Source: Oscillospiraceae bacterium
GTDB taxonomy: Bacteria; Bacillota; Clostridia; Oscillospirales; Oscillospiraceae
Length of the DNA: 63,677 nt
Reading direction: 5' to 3'
Assembly: GCA_916988195.3 (NCBI GenBank)
Contig: CAKASQ030000014.1
Location: 1-63,677 of the forward strand
Shown here: positions 1 to 8,139 of the stretch, piece after piece
Numbering within the stretch: the first letter of the stretch is position 1
How the letters are laid out: every line of letters begins with the position of its first letter
Translations under genes and position numbers: made by a program
The notes under the pieces: generated by a model
Database searches by the model: none
The model's input: only the letters and a program-made list of their open reading frames with translations
What the model was told of the DNA's origin: nothing

Positions 1-77
1 CGATCAGATCTTCATGCGCCTGGCAAGAGCCGTCGCTGCATCTTGTGCCCAGCTGCATTAAGCCGATAAGCACAAAA
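1..77 (+). repeat. 77-bp terminal inverted repeat, left copy
   Basis: Bases 1-77 are the exact reverse complement of bases 63601-63677. The match stops at the same A-run on both sides: the next bases are GAAAATATT here and AAATATT on the other strand at the right end. The length equals a common short-read assembler k-mer size, so a graph-node overlap is the simplest reading; a real inverted repeat is the alternative. The recombinase frame stays open through this stretch, but its translation there does not resemble a recombinase. Confidence 0.95.
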
Positions 78-1307
78 GAAAATATTAACTCTCTACCGCC
101 AGACAGCGAATTTATGATCACCATGTACGGCGCGATGGCGCAGTCCGAAAGTGAATCTATCTCCGGCAACATCCGGCGCGGGCGGCAGATGCACGCAAAA
201 GTTGGAACGCTTAAAATTCCGTGCAATCGCCTGTATGCCTACAGAAAAGATGCAGACGGAAAACTCCAAGTCATTCCGGAACAGGCCGAAGTGGTACGGG
301 AAATCTATAAGCGATATGAGAGTGGCGCCAGTCTGCGAAACCTGAAGGACTGGCTGGAAGAAAACCAGATCAAGACTGTCCTCGGGACAGAAGAATGGTC
401 GGTTTCTGCGATCAAAGGAATCCTGACCAACGAAAAATACTGCGGCGACGTGCTGCTGCAAAAGACCTTCTGTACCGATGTCATCAGCAAGAAGATCGTC
501 AAGAATGTCGGTCAGATGACCCAATACTATATGCCAGATCACCATGAAGCCGTTGTCAGCCGAGAGCAGTACAATGCGGTGAAGGCCGAAATGGCACGGC
601 GCAGCGCCTTACGCACTCCTTCCAAGCAGGCGGTCACAGGACGCTCCTGCTACACCAGTAAGTACGCCTTATCCGACCGGCTTTTCTGCGACGAATGTGG
701 TACGCTCTATCGCAGAAAAACAAGAAATGTCAAGGGAAATATCTATCACGAATGGCGCTGCATCAGCCGCTTGGATTACGGCAAGAAATACTGCCATGAA
801 TCCCCGACGCTCCGGGAAATCCCGCTGCAAAACGCAATCCTGGCAGCAATCAACTCCGCCATGAGCGACAAGTCGGTCCTGCTTGACCGTATCAGAAATG
901 CAGTCTCCTTGGAGCTGCTGCCGATACAGGGACAGACCATGAGTCTTGCCGACATTGAACACCGCTTGGTGCAGCTTGACGAGCGGTTCCAACAGCTGTT
1001 GGCGGAAGCCATTGATGCAGAAGATAAAGAAGCCTGCAATACGCAGTTCGCAGAAATTCTGGCCGAGCAGACCACGCTTAAAAAGCAGAAAGAAGCGATC
1101 CTGCAAAGCAGCACCGATGCGAGCTGCGTCTGCACCCGCATGAAGCAGGCAGAGCAAGTCATAGAGAACACCGCACAGACGATCACGGAATGGAACGAAA
1201 ACGCTGCCCGCCAGACCGTGGAGCGCGTGACCGTCCTCTCCGCCGACGAAATTCTGGTGCAAATCAAGGGCGGCGCAGAAATCAGGCAACGACTGGAGGG
1301 AAAGTAA
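3..1307 (+). CDS. Large serine recombinase, 5'-truncated
   Basis: This is the C-terminal two thirds of a large serine recombinase, the class that integrates or excises phages and conjugative elements. The frame is open from base 3 and the first possible start is GTG at 45. Recognisable sequence begins near KENINSL, followed by SLAQ-type text (GAMAQSESESISGNIRRG), then the recombinase domain (residues ~55-190 from the GTG), a zinc ribbon with CDEC and a later C..C pair (~214-250) and a C-terminal coiled coil (~300-360). The catalytic N-terminal serine domain is missing. The junction is the A-run that ends the 77-bp terminal repeat, so the truncation may be an assembly break. It is followed 2 bp later by the next gene. 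Confidence 0.85.
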   Translation: MRSSCAWQEPSLHLVPSCIKPISTKENINSLPPDSEFMITMYGAMAQSESESISGNIRRGRQMHAKVGTLKIPCNRLYAYRKDADGKLQVIPEQAEVVREIYKRYESGASLRNLKDWLEENQIKTVLGTEEWSVSAIKGILTNEKYCGDVLLQKTFCTDVISKKIVKNVGQMTQYYMPDHHEAVVSREQYNAVKAEMARRSALRTPSKQAVTGRSCYTSKYALSDRLFCDECGTLYRRKTRNVKGNIYHEWRCISRLDYGKKYCHESPTLREIPLQNAILAAINSAMSDKSVLLDRIRNAVSLELLPIQGQTMSLADIEHRLVQLDERFQQLLAEAIDAEDKEACNTQFAEILAEQTTLKKQKEAILQSSTDASCVCTRMKQAEQVIENTAQTITEWNENAARQTVERVTVLSADEILVQIKGGAEIRQRLEGK

Positions 1308-1309
1308 CC

Positions 1310-1957
1310 ATGACATACCGAGAGATTGGAATTTCGATCCGCAGCGCGTACTCACAGGGCTGGCCGGATGATGCTTCACGGCTTGCATTCCGTACAGAAA
1401 CAAGAAAGTTGTTTCGAGATGCGGGCTGGCAGGTCGAAGAAACGCCGCTGGACAGCGGCCATTGTGTTACGGTGCGGAACGGAAACGACGCTCTGTACCT
1501 GCATCCGGATCTGTTCAGCGGCGTGATGCAGGAAGATCATATTCCAGAGTTGCAGCGACTTTTGTCTGGTGCAAATACGTTTCGCGTTCTTGGTACAGAT
1601 CTGCGCCGGGAATGTTTTGACCTGACAGACGAAGAATACCGCCAGAGGTTGGAAGAACAAACCGAACGGATCGACAATGCCATTCTGGAAGCCTGCAAGA
1701 CGAAACAAAAGAATCTCTTTCGCACGGGGCCGATTGCCGAGCGTATCGGACAGCAGTTTGCGATTCGCCGCCTGCAGGACTGGGAACGGTCCGGTCCATA
1801 CATCGCGGAAGGTTATGTTGGGGAACGGATCGAACAGCTTATTGCCGATGGCCGTTTGATCATAGCACAGACCCGTTACGGGCAGGGACTGCGGACAGCG
1901 ACCGAAGCAGAACTCAGAATGACAGAAAACGCAGACACAATGCAGATGCATTTTTAA
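1310..1957 (+). CDS. Hypothetical protein, 215 aa
   Basis: I do not recognise the family. The start is the ATG at 1310, two bases after the recombinase stop, with GGAGGG at 1295-1300. The protein is soluble and charged, with no signal peptide or membrane segment. A central Glu/Gln-rich helical stretch (residues ~108-135) suggests a short coiled coil. The coupling to the recombinase and to the phosphoesterase gene behind it suggests one transcription unit in a mobile element. Function unknown. Confidence 0.65.
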   Translation: MTYREIGISIRSAYSQGWPDDASRLAFRTETRKLFRDAGWQVEETPLDSGHCVTVRNGNDALYLHPDLFSGVMQEDHIPELQRLLSGANTFRVLGTDLRRECFDLTDEEYRQRLEEQTERIDNAILEACKTKQKNLFRTGPIAERIGQQFAIRRLQDWERSGPYIAEGYVGERIEQLIADGRLIIAQTRYGQGLRTATEAELRMTENADTMQMHF

Positions 1958-1968
1958 GAGGTAAGACG

Positions 1969-2712
1969 ATGATTTATGCAACCGGTGATCTTCACGGAAA
2001 CACACTCCGATTCCGGCCGCAATACTTTCCGGAGCGAGCGGAGATGACGAAAGACGACTACATGATCGTCTGCGGCGACTTCGGTTGTATCTGGAACGGC
2101 GATAAGAGTGACGTCCCGCAGTTCGACCGGCTGGAAGCCCTGCCGTTTATGGTTCTGTTCGTGGACGGCAATCATGAGAACTTTGACGCTCTGAGCGAAT
2201 ACCCGGTGGAGCAATGGCGTGGTGGGAAAGTGCATAAAATCCGACCGCACGTCATTCACCTGATGCGTGGACAGGCATTTGAGCTTCAAGGCCGCACTTT
2301 CTTCACAATGGGCGGCGCACAGAGCCACGACATTGCAGACGGGATTCTGGATATGGACAGCCCGGATTTCTACGAACGATATGACAGCTTGCGCCGCAGT
2401 CGCGGACAATTCCGGATCAACCACATTTCATGGTGGAAAGAAGAACTGCCGTCTGATGAGGAATACGCCGAAGCCTGGCAGACGATGGAGCGGCTGGATT
2501 GGAAAGTCGATTACATCATCACGCACTGCGCCCCGACCGCGATTCAGCAGAAGATCAACACTGATTTCAGGCCGGACAAGCTGACGGAATTCCTGGAAGA
2601 AGTTCGCAGCCGCAGCCAGTTTCACTACTGGCTGTTCGGACATTACCATGATAACCGGATCATCGACGAAAAGTACGTTCTGCTCTATGAGCAGATGGTG
2701 CGGGTGTTATAA
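1969..2712 (+). CDS. Calcineurin-like metallophosphoesterase
   Basis: A 247-aa metallo-dependent phosphatase. All five signature blocks are visible: GDLHG at residues ~6-10, GDFG at ~35, GNHEN at ~67-71, a TH pair (IITHCAP) at ~182 and GHYHD at ~223. These residues bind a dinuclear metal centre and a phosphate ester. The start at 1969 has AGAGG just upstream. Substrate cannot be inferred; this class is common cargo on clostridial mobile elements. A 15-bp perfect hairpin follows the gene. Confidence 0.9.
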   Translation: MIYATGDLHGNTLRFRPQYFPERAEMTKDDYMIVCGDFGCIWNGDKSDVPQFDRLEALPFMVLFVDGNHENFDALSEYPVEQWRGGKVHKIRPHVIHLMRGQAFELQGRTFFTMGGAQSHDIADGILDMDSPDFYERYDSLRRSRGQFRINHISWWKEELPSDEEYAEAWQTMERLDWKVDYIITHCAPTAIQQKINTDFRPDKLTEFLEEVRSRSQFHYWLFGHYHDNRIIDEKYVLLYEQMVRVL

Positions 2713-2714
2713 AA

Positions 2715-2766
2715 ACAGGGCAAAGAAAAGCATGGTTGGAGAACCGTGTTTTTCTTTGCCCTGTCT
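2715..2766 (+). terminator. Perfect 15-bp stem hairpin, probable terminator
   Basis: ACAGGGCAAAGAAAA (2715-2729) pairs perfectly with its complement at 2750-2764 around a 20-base loop. It starts three bases after the phosphoesterase stop and lies just upstream of the next ribosome site, so it probably separates or attenuates the two genes. Confidence 0.6.
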
Positions 2767-2783
2767 GGACATAGGAGGAAAAC

Positions 2784-3233
2784 ATGTTTTTTGAAATTTC
2801 AAGTTTCTATAGGGAAGAAAAAATTCGGCTAAAGCCGCGAGTCGAGTTATACGACACACGCGATTACATGGGGGCGCAAATGCCAGGGCTGGCGATTGTC
2901 CTCGACGAAGTGGATCAAAATGAAAATGTGACCGAGCAATACGCCGTCCTCACGGTGTCCTTCGGTGAATTCCTCACTTTGAAAAACTGCGCATACATCG
3001 ATGCCAACAACTGCCCGTTTGCGCTGCAGCTGCTTGCCGATGGAATCGCGCAGGATACCGGTTACAGCAAGATCAGCGGCTATTGCGAATATCCCCTGTG
3101 GGTGTTCAAGGAGGACTTCCTGAAAGAAATCGGCGGTGACAAATACGAGCGATATTCTGAACAGTTTGATGCCTATATGCGCACCAACGTGCAGGAAGAT
3201 GATACGAAAATGGATGAGATGCAGAGCTGGTAA
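2784..3233 (+). CDS. DUF4313-like hypothetical protein
   Basis: A 149-aa soluble acidic protein. The central text (LTVSFGEF...AYIDANNCPFALQLL) followed by GYCEYPLWVF matches my memory of the DUF4313 family, short proteins carried on Firmicutes conjugative elements with no known function. AGGAGG lies upstream of the ATG at 2784. The assignment rests on pattern recall and not on a search. Confidence 0.6.
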   Translation: MFFEISSFYREEKIRLKPRVELYDTRDYMGAQMPGLAIVLDEVDQNENVTEQYAVLTVSFGEFLTLKNCAYIDANNCPFALQLLADGIAQDTGYSKISGYCEYPLWVFKEDFLKEIGGDKYERYSEQFDAYMRTNVQEDDTKMDEMQSW

Positions 3234-3348
3234 AGATGATGGCGGCTTGGCATTTGCCCCTCGACGAAGGTTGACGCATCTGGTATAATTCATATAGGAA
3301 AACCAAGCAGCAAGCCATCCACATAACAGATACGGGAGGCATCATACA

Positions 3349-4299
3349 ATGAGCAGAGAGACAGAAAAGGTTTTGAAAGAATTACAGAAATTCCTGGATG
3401 CTCACGCAGAGGACGCGGCGGATGAAGCTGACGTGGATGCTCTGACGGAGCGGTTCTTTGCGGAATACAACCGGAAATGCAACGACCAGAAAGATTCTGC
3501 GCCAGAAACGTCTGACGATTATCTGGATCTCGCCGAGCAGGCCACGTCGAAGAAAAAGTGCGTGGAATATCTCCACAAGGCTTTGGCGCTGGAGCCAGAC
3601 AATCTGGATGCCAGACTACAGCTCATCACGCGCACGACGGAAGAAGAGTTGGACGAACAGCGGCTTGCCTTGCAGGAACTGCTCGACACAGCGGACAAGC
3701 AGATGGAAAAGGCCGGCGCGTTCAAGGAGCATGCCGGCGAGTTTTGGACAGCGCCTGAAACCAGACCGTATATGCGCGTGCGCTATACATACTTCGATGT
3801 GCTGATCTCCTGCGGCATGATGCGCCGGGCGATCGACGAGGGGCAGCGCCTTCTGGCGCTGTGCGAGAACGATAACCTTGGCGTCCGCTATCAGCTGATG
3901 CACCTGTATGCCTATATGGAGGACGAACTGCACGCGCTGGCGCTTCATAAGCAGTTTGACTCCTACGAAGAAACGCAGATGCTCCTGCCGCTGGCGGTTC
4001 TGTACTACAAGCTGAACCAGTTTGATAAGGCAGAGGACTACATCAAGCGTCTTGCAAAAGTGAACAAGGACACGAAGAAGTTCCTGCGGGCGGCGGCGCG
4101 TGACCAGCTGTACGATTACATGGATGAGATGAGTCCCTACGGCTACCAGCCGTTTACAATGGAAGAACTGCTGGACGAGCTGATGAAGTCCAGCTACCTG
4201 TTCGATTCCGTGCCGTACTTCTTTGCGTGGGCAAGTAAAGTTCTTGCCACGAAAACGAGTGCAAAAAAGAGTGCTGGAAAGCCAGAGCTCCTGCATTGA
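3349..4299 (+). CDS. TPR-like helical repeat protein
   Basis: A 316-aa soluble protein that is almost entirely helical. Tetratricopeptide-like signatures include YLHKALALEPDNLDARLQLI (residues ~68-87) and later A-Y-x-x-L pairs. Such scaffolds mediate protein-protein contacts; no catalytic motif is visible. The Lys/Ser-rich tail looks disordered. It has its own upstream spacer (3234-3348) and a hairpin terminator downstream. It belongs to the same accessory cluster as the phosphoesterase. Partner unknown. Confidence 0.65.
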   Translation: MSRETEKVLKELQKFLDAHAEDAADEADVDALTERFFAEYNRKCNDQKDSAPETSDDYLDLAEQATSKKKCVEYLHKALALEPDNLDARLQLITRTTEEELDEQRLALQELLDTADKQMEKAGAFKEHAGEFWTAPETRPYMRVRYTYFDVLISCGMMRRAIDEGQRLLALCENDNLGVRYQLMHLYAYMEDELHALALHKQFDSYEETQMLLPLAVLYYKLNQFDKAEDYIKRLAKVNKDTKKFLRAAARDQLYDYMDEMSPYGYQPFTMEELLDELMKSSYLFDSVPYFFAWASKVLATKTSAKKSAGKPELLH

Positions 4300-4321
4300 A
4301 CCATCATATAAATGATACAGC

Positions 4322-4350
4322 AAAGGCACGACATTTCGTCGTGCCTTTAC
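4322..4350 (+). terminator. Rho-independent terminator
   Basis: An 11-bp stem AAAGGCACGAC/GTCGTGCCTTT with a 5-base loop, just after the TPR-like gene and just outside the left end of the IS200 element. Confidence 0.8.
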
Positions 4351-4364
4351 GTTATTGGTTGTAC

Positions 4365-5110
4365 CAAAGACAACCCCCGGCTATGTCGGGGGTAAAAAAA
4401 TAGCTTCCAGCGAGGAGTGGCGTAGACAAGAAAAAAGCTCCCTGTTAGATTAGAAGTGGTTTGCCGACCACACAACAATCAAAACAGGGAGGTCTTTCGC
4501 GTGAAAGAAAAAGACATTAACAGTTTAGACCATACGACGTGGAGATGTCAATACCACGTCGTCTTTGCACCAAAATATCGGAGATTAACGATCTACGGAG
4601 AGATCAAGGTAGACATCGGGAAAATACTGCGGCAGCTATGCCAGCAGAAGGGGATCGAGATCATAGAGGCGCAGCTATGCACGGACCACGTGCATATGCT
4701 CATCAGCATCCCGCCAAAGTATAGCGTATCACAGATCATGGGGTATCTCAAAGGGAAGAGCAGTCTTATGATATTCGACAGGCACGCAAATCTCAAGTAC
4801 AAGTACGGAAACCGGCATTTCTGGGCACGAGGATATTATGTGGATACGGTAGGAAGGAATAAAAAGCAGATACAGGAGTACATAAAGAACCAGTTAACCG
4901 AGGATCAGATCGCAGATCAGCTCGGGATGAAGGAGTTCGTAGACCCGTTTACGGGTAGCGTGAACCAGAAGGCGTAAAGAGAGCTCCTTCAGGGGCAGCC
5001 GGAGGAAGGAATGCGGTCGGCAAACCATTCGGCGCCCCTTCAGGGGCTGCGTCTGTATAAAGCCCTTCTAGGGCTTATTCAAGCCTCCGGCTTAGCCGGA
5101 GGTTTTGACT
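4365..5110 (+). mobile_element. IS200/IS605-family element (tnpA only)
   Basis: The element has no terminal inverted repeats, as expected for single-strand HUH transposition. The left end carries a subterminal hairpin (ACCCCCG 4373-4379 with CGGGGGT 4387-4393). The right end carries two hairpins, AAGCCC...GGGCTT (5060-5076) and CCTCCGGC/GCCGGAGG (5084-5102). The only gene is a Y1 transposase; no tnpB is present. Exact ends are uncertain by several bases. The stop codon of the minus-strand gene at 5110 lies at the right junction, so insertion may have trimmed that gene. Confidence 0.8.
4501..4977 (+). CDS. tnpA: IS200-type Y1 transposase TnpA
   Basis: A 158-aa HUH endonuclease of the IS200/IS605 group. 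The metal-binding HUH motif is HVHML (in TDHVHMLI, residues ~61-68) and the nucleophilic tyrosine is in GYYVDTVGRN (~114-123). The N-terminal WRCQYHVVFAPKYRR is typical. I choose the GTG at 4501, which follows GGGAGG with proper spacing; the frame is open further upstream to 4456. Length is normal for the family, so it is probably active. Confidence 0.93.
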   Translation: MKEKDINSLDHTTWRCQYHVVFAPKYRRLTIYGEIKVDIGKILRQLCQQKGIEIIEAQLCTDHVHMLISIPPKYSVSQIMGYLKGKSSLMIFDRHANLKYKYGNRHFWARGYYVDTVGRNKKQIQEYIKNQLTEDQIADQLGMKEFVDPFTGSVNQKA

Positions 5111-5382
5111 CACAATTGCCGTGAGGTGTTCAAAAGCGCCGTTGTCCGTGCGTTGATACCCATAAGCTCCCGCTGCGTCTGCCGGTTTGCTTGGCACATG
5201 GGCATCAGAAAATTCACAGCCTTTCGGATCTGCTGAAGGTCAGAGGAAGTGAGGGCGTTCTGGTGCAGATGCTCCAAAACGCGGCTATAGGCATCCTTCA
5301 AGGATGCAGACACAGCAGGCTGAAAGAAATAAGTTGAAATCAGGCCACCGATCAGGGCGGCTTCGTTATCGGTATACTGCAT
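5110..5382 (-). CDS. Hypothetical protein, 90 aa, possibly cut by IS200
   Basis: A small helical protein with no recognised family. The start at 5382 has GGGAGGAG upstream on the minus strand. The stop TGA overlaps the right end of the IS200 element, so the natural C terminus may have been lost on insertion. It is divergent from the DUF1016-N gene. No membrane segment or catalytic motif is visible. Confidence 0.55.
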   Translation of the reverse strand: MQYTDNEAALIGGLISTYFFQPAVSASLKDAYSRVLEHLHQNALTSSDLQQIRKAVNFLMPMCQANRQTQRELMGINARTTALLNTSRQL

Positions 5383-5500
5383 GACTGCTCCTCCCTCGCA
5401 AGAATCAAACGAACGGGGCAATCATACCACAAAATATTGTAGCAGGCTATTCGCAAAACGACGAAATATACGATGCGCGTCAGCGCGGAAAGGAGAAGCC

Positions 5501-6373
5501 ATGAACGTCAGAAAACCTGTGGATTACGGCACAATGCATCGGGAATTGACCGCAATTCTTGCGCAGAATCTTCCGCAGATGGAAGAAGTGTATGCCATCG
5601 GCAAGGTCATTAACCAGTGCCCAGAGAAGGGCGCGGCAGTCGCAGCCGCAGAATTCATGCAGGCGAATTTCCCTGACCGCACAGGCTTTTCCCCGCGCAA
5701 CGTGCGCCGGATGCGCGATTTTTACAAGATTTATGAAAATGACCAAACGCTCCTCCGGCTGGCAATGAAAATCGGCTGGACACTGAACGTGGTCATTATG
5801 GAATCGGAGTTGACAATGGATGCAAGATGCTGGTATCTCCAGAAAGCCAACGTAGGCGGTCTATCTAAGGCAGAGCTTCTGCGGATGATAGAATCTGCCG
5901 CACATTTGGAAATATCTCTCGACGAAAGCAAGCAGGACTGGTATACTAAAGAAAATGATGAATGTTCGGAGAGAATGCAGCGTGAAGAATATCCTGTTTA
6001 TCTGCCATGGAAATATCTGCCGCAGTCCGATGGCGGAGTTTGTGATGAAGGACTTGGTGAAAAAAGCGGGGCTGGCATCACAGATTCATATCGAGTCGGC
6101 GGCAACCAGCAGGGAAGAACTTGGCAATCCGGTTTATCCTCCGGCGCGGCGCAAACTAGCGGAACATGGGATCAATTGCAGCGGTCATGCAGCGCGGCAG
6201 CTGACGAGCCGCGACTACGACGAATACGATCTGCTGATTGGTATGGACAGTGCCAACCTGCGGGATATGCACCGCATCTGCGGCGGCGATTATGCCGGCA
6301 AGATGTCCCTCCTGATGGATCATACCGCCCGCCCCGGCAATGTGGCAGACCCGTGGTACACAGGCGATTTTGA
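5501..6373 (+). CDS. DUF1016 N-terminal domain protein
   Basis: Residues 1-~140 match the DUF1016 N-terminal domain (YhcG-type, a helical module usually attached to a PD-(D/E)XK nuclease), with GFSPRNVRRMRDFYKIYEN and GWTLNVVI as landmarks. The nuclease half is absent. AAAGGAGA precedes the ATG at 5501. The frame runs 290 codons, but from 5982 onward it overlaps the phosphatase gene in another frame and the sequence becomes low-information. The functional protein probably ends within or soon after the overlap, or the gene lost its 3' part by frameshift. Confidence 0.6.
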   Translation: MNVRKPVDYGTMHRELTAILAQNLPQMEEVYAIGKVINQCPEKGAAVAAAEFMQANFPDRTGFSPRNVRRMRDFYKIYENDQTLLRLAMKIGWTLNVVIMESELTMDARCWYLQKANVGGLSKAELLRMIESAAHLEISLDESKQDWYTKENDECSERMQREEYPVYLPWKYLPQSDGGVCDEGLGEKSGAGITDSYRVGGNQQGRTWQSGLSSGAAQTSGTWDQLQRSCSAAADEPRLRRIRSADWYGQCQPAGYAPHLRRRLCRQDVPPDGSYRPPRQCGRPVVHRRF

Positions 6374-6428
6374 AGCGACTTGGCGGGACGTGTTGGAAGG
6401 GTGCCAGGGGCTGCTGAAAGAATTATGA
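5982..6428 (+). CDS. Low-molecular-weight protein-tyrosine phosphatase family protein
   Basis: A 148-aa protein with the catalytic P-loop FICHGNICRSPMAE near the N terminus (nucleophilic Cys and CX5R-S) and the general-acid loop DPWYTGDF at ~120-127. These are diagnostic for the LMW-PTP/arsenate-reductase fold. I prefer the GTG at 5982, preceded by CGGAGAG; ATGs at 5955 and 5958 are alternatives. The gene lies entirely inside the 3' part of the DUF1016-N frame. It may dephosphorylate tyrosine or arginine on host or element proteins; the substrate is unknown. Confidence 0.85.
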   Translation: MKNILFICHGNICRSPMAEFVMKDLVKKAGLASQIHIESAATSREELGNPVYPPARRKLAEHGINCSGHAARQLTSRDYDEYDLLIGMDSANLRDMHRICGGDYAGKMSLLMDHTARPGNVADPWYTGDFEATWRDVLEGCQGLLKEL

Positions 6429-6447
6429 CTGGAACGAGGTGAATGGA

Positions 6448-7341
6448 ATGGCGCAGAATGATCAGATTCAGCTTTTTGAGAACAAGCGCATCCGTACCGC
6501 ATGGGATGCAGAAAAAGAAGAATGGTACTTTTCCATCGTCGATGTTGTAGCTGTGCTGACCGATCAGCCGGATCAGCGCGGTGCAAGTAACTATTGGGCA
6601 AAACTGAAGCAGCGGCTTAAAGAAGAAGGTGCAGATCAGTTGCTGACAAATTGTCAGCAACTGAAACTGAAGTCGCCAAAGGACGGAAAACGCTACAATA
6701 CCGACGTAGCCGACACCGAACAACTCCTGCGCATCATCCAGTCCATTCCCTCACCGAAAGCCGAGCCGTTCAAGCTCTGGCTGGCACAGGTCGGCCGGGA
6801 GCGAATCGAGGAAACCATCGATCCGGAGCTAACAATCGACCGCGCGTTGGAAACCTATCTCAAGAAAGGCTACAGCCGCGAATGGATCAACCAGCGCCTG
6901 CAAGCCATTCAGGTGCGCAAGGAACTGACCGATGAATGGGATGCGCGCGGGGTACAGAAAGGCGTGGAATACGCGATTCTGACCGACGAGATTATAAAAG
7001 CGTGGTCCGGCATGAACACGCGGCAGTATAAAAATCTCAAGGGCTTGAAGAAAGAAAACCTGCGCGACAACATGACGACGCTGGAGTTGGTTCTCAATAT
7101 GCTGGCCGAAGCCACGACCACGGAGATCTCTAAGCAGAAAGCACCTGCCACATTTTCCGAGAACCTATCCGTTGCCCGTGAGGGCGGTGAAGCAGCTGGC
7201 ATCGCCAGAAAAGCCGTGGAAGAACGGACTGGCGTTCCTGTGATTTCAGCAAAGAATGTCGCACAGCTCAATCAGGTCGTGACAAAACTGATTGAAAGCG
7301 CTGAGAATTTTGCAGATAACGATAAGAAGTCTAAAAAATAA
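6448..7341 (+). CDS. BRO-N domain protein (phage antirepressor-like)
   Basis: A 297-aa protein whose first ~110 residues follow the BRO-N pattern: F-x-N-K-x-I-R at the start, W-x-F-S-I-V-D-V-V-A-V-L-T, then S-N-Y-W-x-K-L-K. This DNA-binding module is common in phage antirepressors and integrated elements. The C-terminal half is helical and lacks a recognised KilA-C domain. GAGGTG precedes the ATG at 6448, and a GTG at 6439 is possible. A strong terminator follows. It supports a phage- or ICE-derived origin for 1-7665. Confidence 0.8.
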   Translation: MAQNDQIQLFENKRIRTAWDAEKEEWYFSIVDVVAVLTDQPDQRGASNYWAKLKQRLKEEGADQLLTNCQQLKLKSPKDGKRYNTDVADTEQLLRIIQSIPSPKAEPFKLWLAQVGRERIEETIDPELTIDRALETYLKKGYSREWINQRLQAIQVRKELTDEWDARGVQKGVEYAILTDEIIKAWSGMNTRQYKNLKGLKKENLRDNMTTLELVLNMLAEATTTEISKQKAPATFSENLSVAREGGEAAGIARKAVEERTGVPVISAKNVAQLNQVVTKLIESAENFADNDKKSKK

Positions 7342-7376
7342 ACCATTGATCCATAGTGTTCGCATGACACAAAGTT

Positions 7377-7415
7377 GAGAAATCCGAGCGTTTTGCTTGG
7401 ATTTCTCTTTTTTAT
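7377..7415 (+). terminator. Rho-independent terminator
   Basis: GAGAAATCCGAGCG pairs with CTTGGATTTCTC and is followed by TTTTTTATTT. It ends the BRO-N gene. Confidence 0.8.
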
Positions 7416-7668
7416 TTCTCAAAAAGTTCAGAATATCAAGTCCGATGCTTGCGGTTTTTCCCAAATTAGACCTTTAGGGACAAAGGTCTGCAAATTTGGA
7501 GGACGATTATGCGAATGAGAAAAATCAGCGAAAAAGTTCCGAATTTGGAGGATTTGGTTCAGAAGCTCTTACTTGTACAAGGCTCTGGAGCGTACCATTT
7601 GAGCGCCCCATTGCACTGTAACACCGCAAAACTCCCGCTTACGCTCGTAAGCGGGAGTTCCTTTCTTC
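7416..7668. other. Island edge, no supported gene
   Basis: This stretch holds a 7-bp stem hairpin (GACCTTT/AAAGGTC near 7471-7490), two copies of AATTTGGAGGA within 60 bases (around 7495 and 7541) and a 12-bp stem terminator-like hairpin AACTCCCGCTTA/TAAGCGGGAGTT (7630-7659). An open frame beginning ATGCGAATG at 7510 has a plausible ribosome site but no recognisable product and runs into the LysR remnant. Confidence 0.5.
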
Positions 7669-7927
7669 TTGGGCAATTTACAGCGCCACAAGCTCCAGCC
7701 GCACGTGCAGCTTCGCACGGTGGACGATTACGCGGTCATGTCGATGGTCGAGCGGGCTCGGGCTCAGTATCCTCCCGGGACTAATCCTGCGCCGGATTCC
7801 CTACAAAATCGCCATCCGCCCGCTCGGCGTTCCGGCCAGCCGGACGCTCGGTCTTGCGCTGCGCAAAGACGCGCCCACGCCGCTTGCCGTCCGCTGCTTT
7901 CTGGACTATCTCCCCTACCGGAACTAG
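7669..7927 (+). pseudogene. LysR-family regulator, C-terminal remnant with frameshift
   Basis: The first frame reads LRTVDDYAVMSMVER; after a one-base slip near 7755 the text continues GLSILPGLILRRIPYKIA and ends GLALRKDAPTPLAVRCF...to a TAG at 7925-7927. Together these are the last ~85 residues of a LysR effector domain. The DNA-binding half is absent and the fragment begins just behind the island's last hairpin, so the gene appears to have been destroyed at the island boundary and then decayed. Confidence 0.8.
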
Positions 7928-7930
7928 AAA

Positions 7931-7970
7931 ACCGGCTCGACTGCCAAAACAGCCGAGCCGGTGATTTTTA
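7931..7970. terminator. Terminator hairpin
   Basis: ACCGGCTCG (7931-7939) pairs with CGAGCCGGT (7954-7962) and is followed by GATTTTTAT. It is the original terminator of the decayed LysR gene. Confidence 0.75.
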
Positions 7971-8008
7971 TGCAATTTTCCGGGATGTTCGACCCCTTCC
8001 GGGAGGTT

Positions 8009-8114
8009 CGTAGGGGTCGATGCCCACATCGACCCGATGGCACGCTCGAATTCGCCGGGGATTTCCGTAAAATCAGTGCATTCTGCCGGGACGATGTAGG
8101 CATCGTCTCCTACG
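8009..8114 (+). repeat. Dual-hairpin intergenic repeat, copy A
   Basis: A 106-bp member of the dispersed repeat family. The left hairpin is GGGTCGATG-CCCA-CATCGACCC. The right hairpin is the variant GGGACGATG-TAGG-CATCGTC, in which the paired bases changed together. The asymmetric core (GAATTCGCCGGGGATTTCC) is in forward orientation. It lies between the convergent ends of the LysR remnant and pgi. Confidence 0.85.
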
Positions 8115-8139
8115 CAAACCTCGGAAACTTTCAAACCCC

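Noticed and set aside
6000-6373. C-terminal extension of the DUF1016-N protein as a novel domain
   Set aside because: The sequence is the out-of-frame reading of the phosphatase gene and is rich in Arg/Pro/Cys, as expected for a shadow frame.
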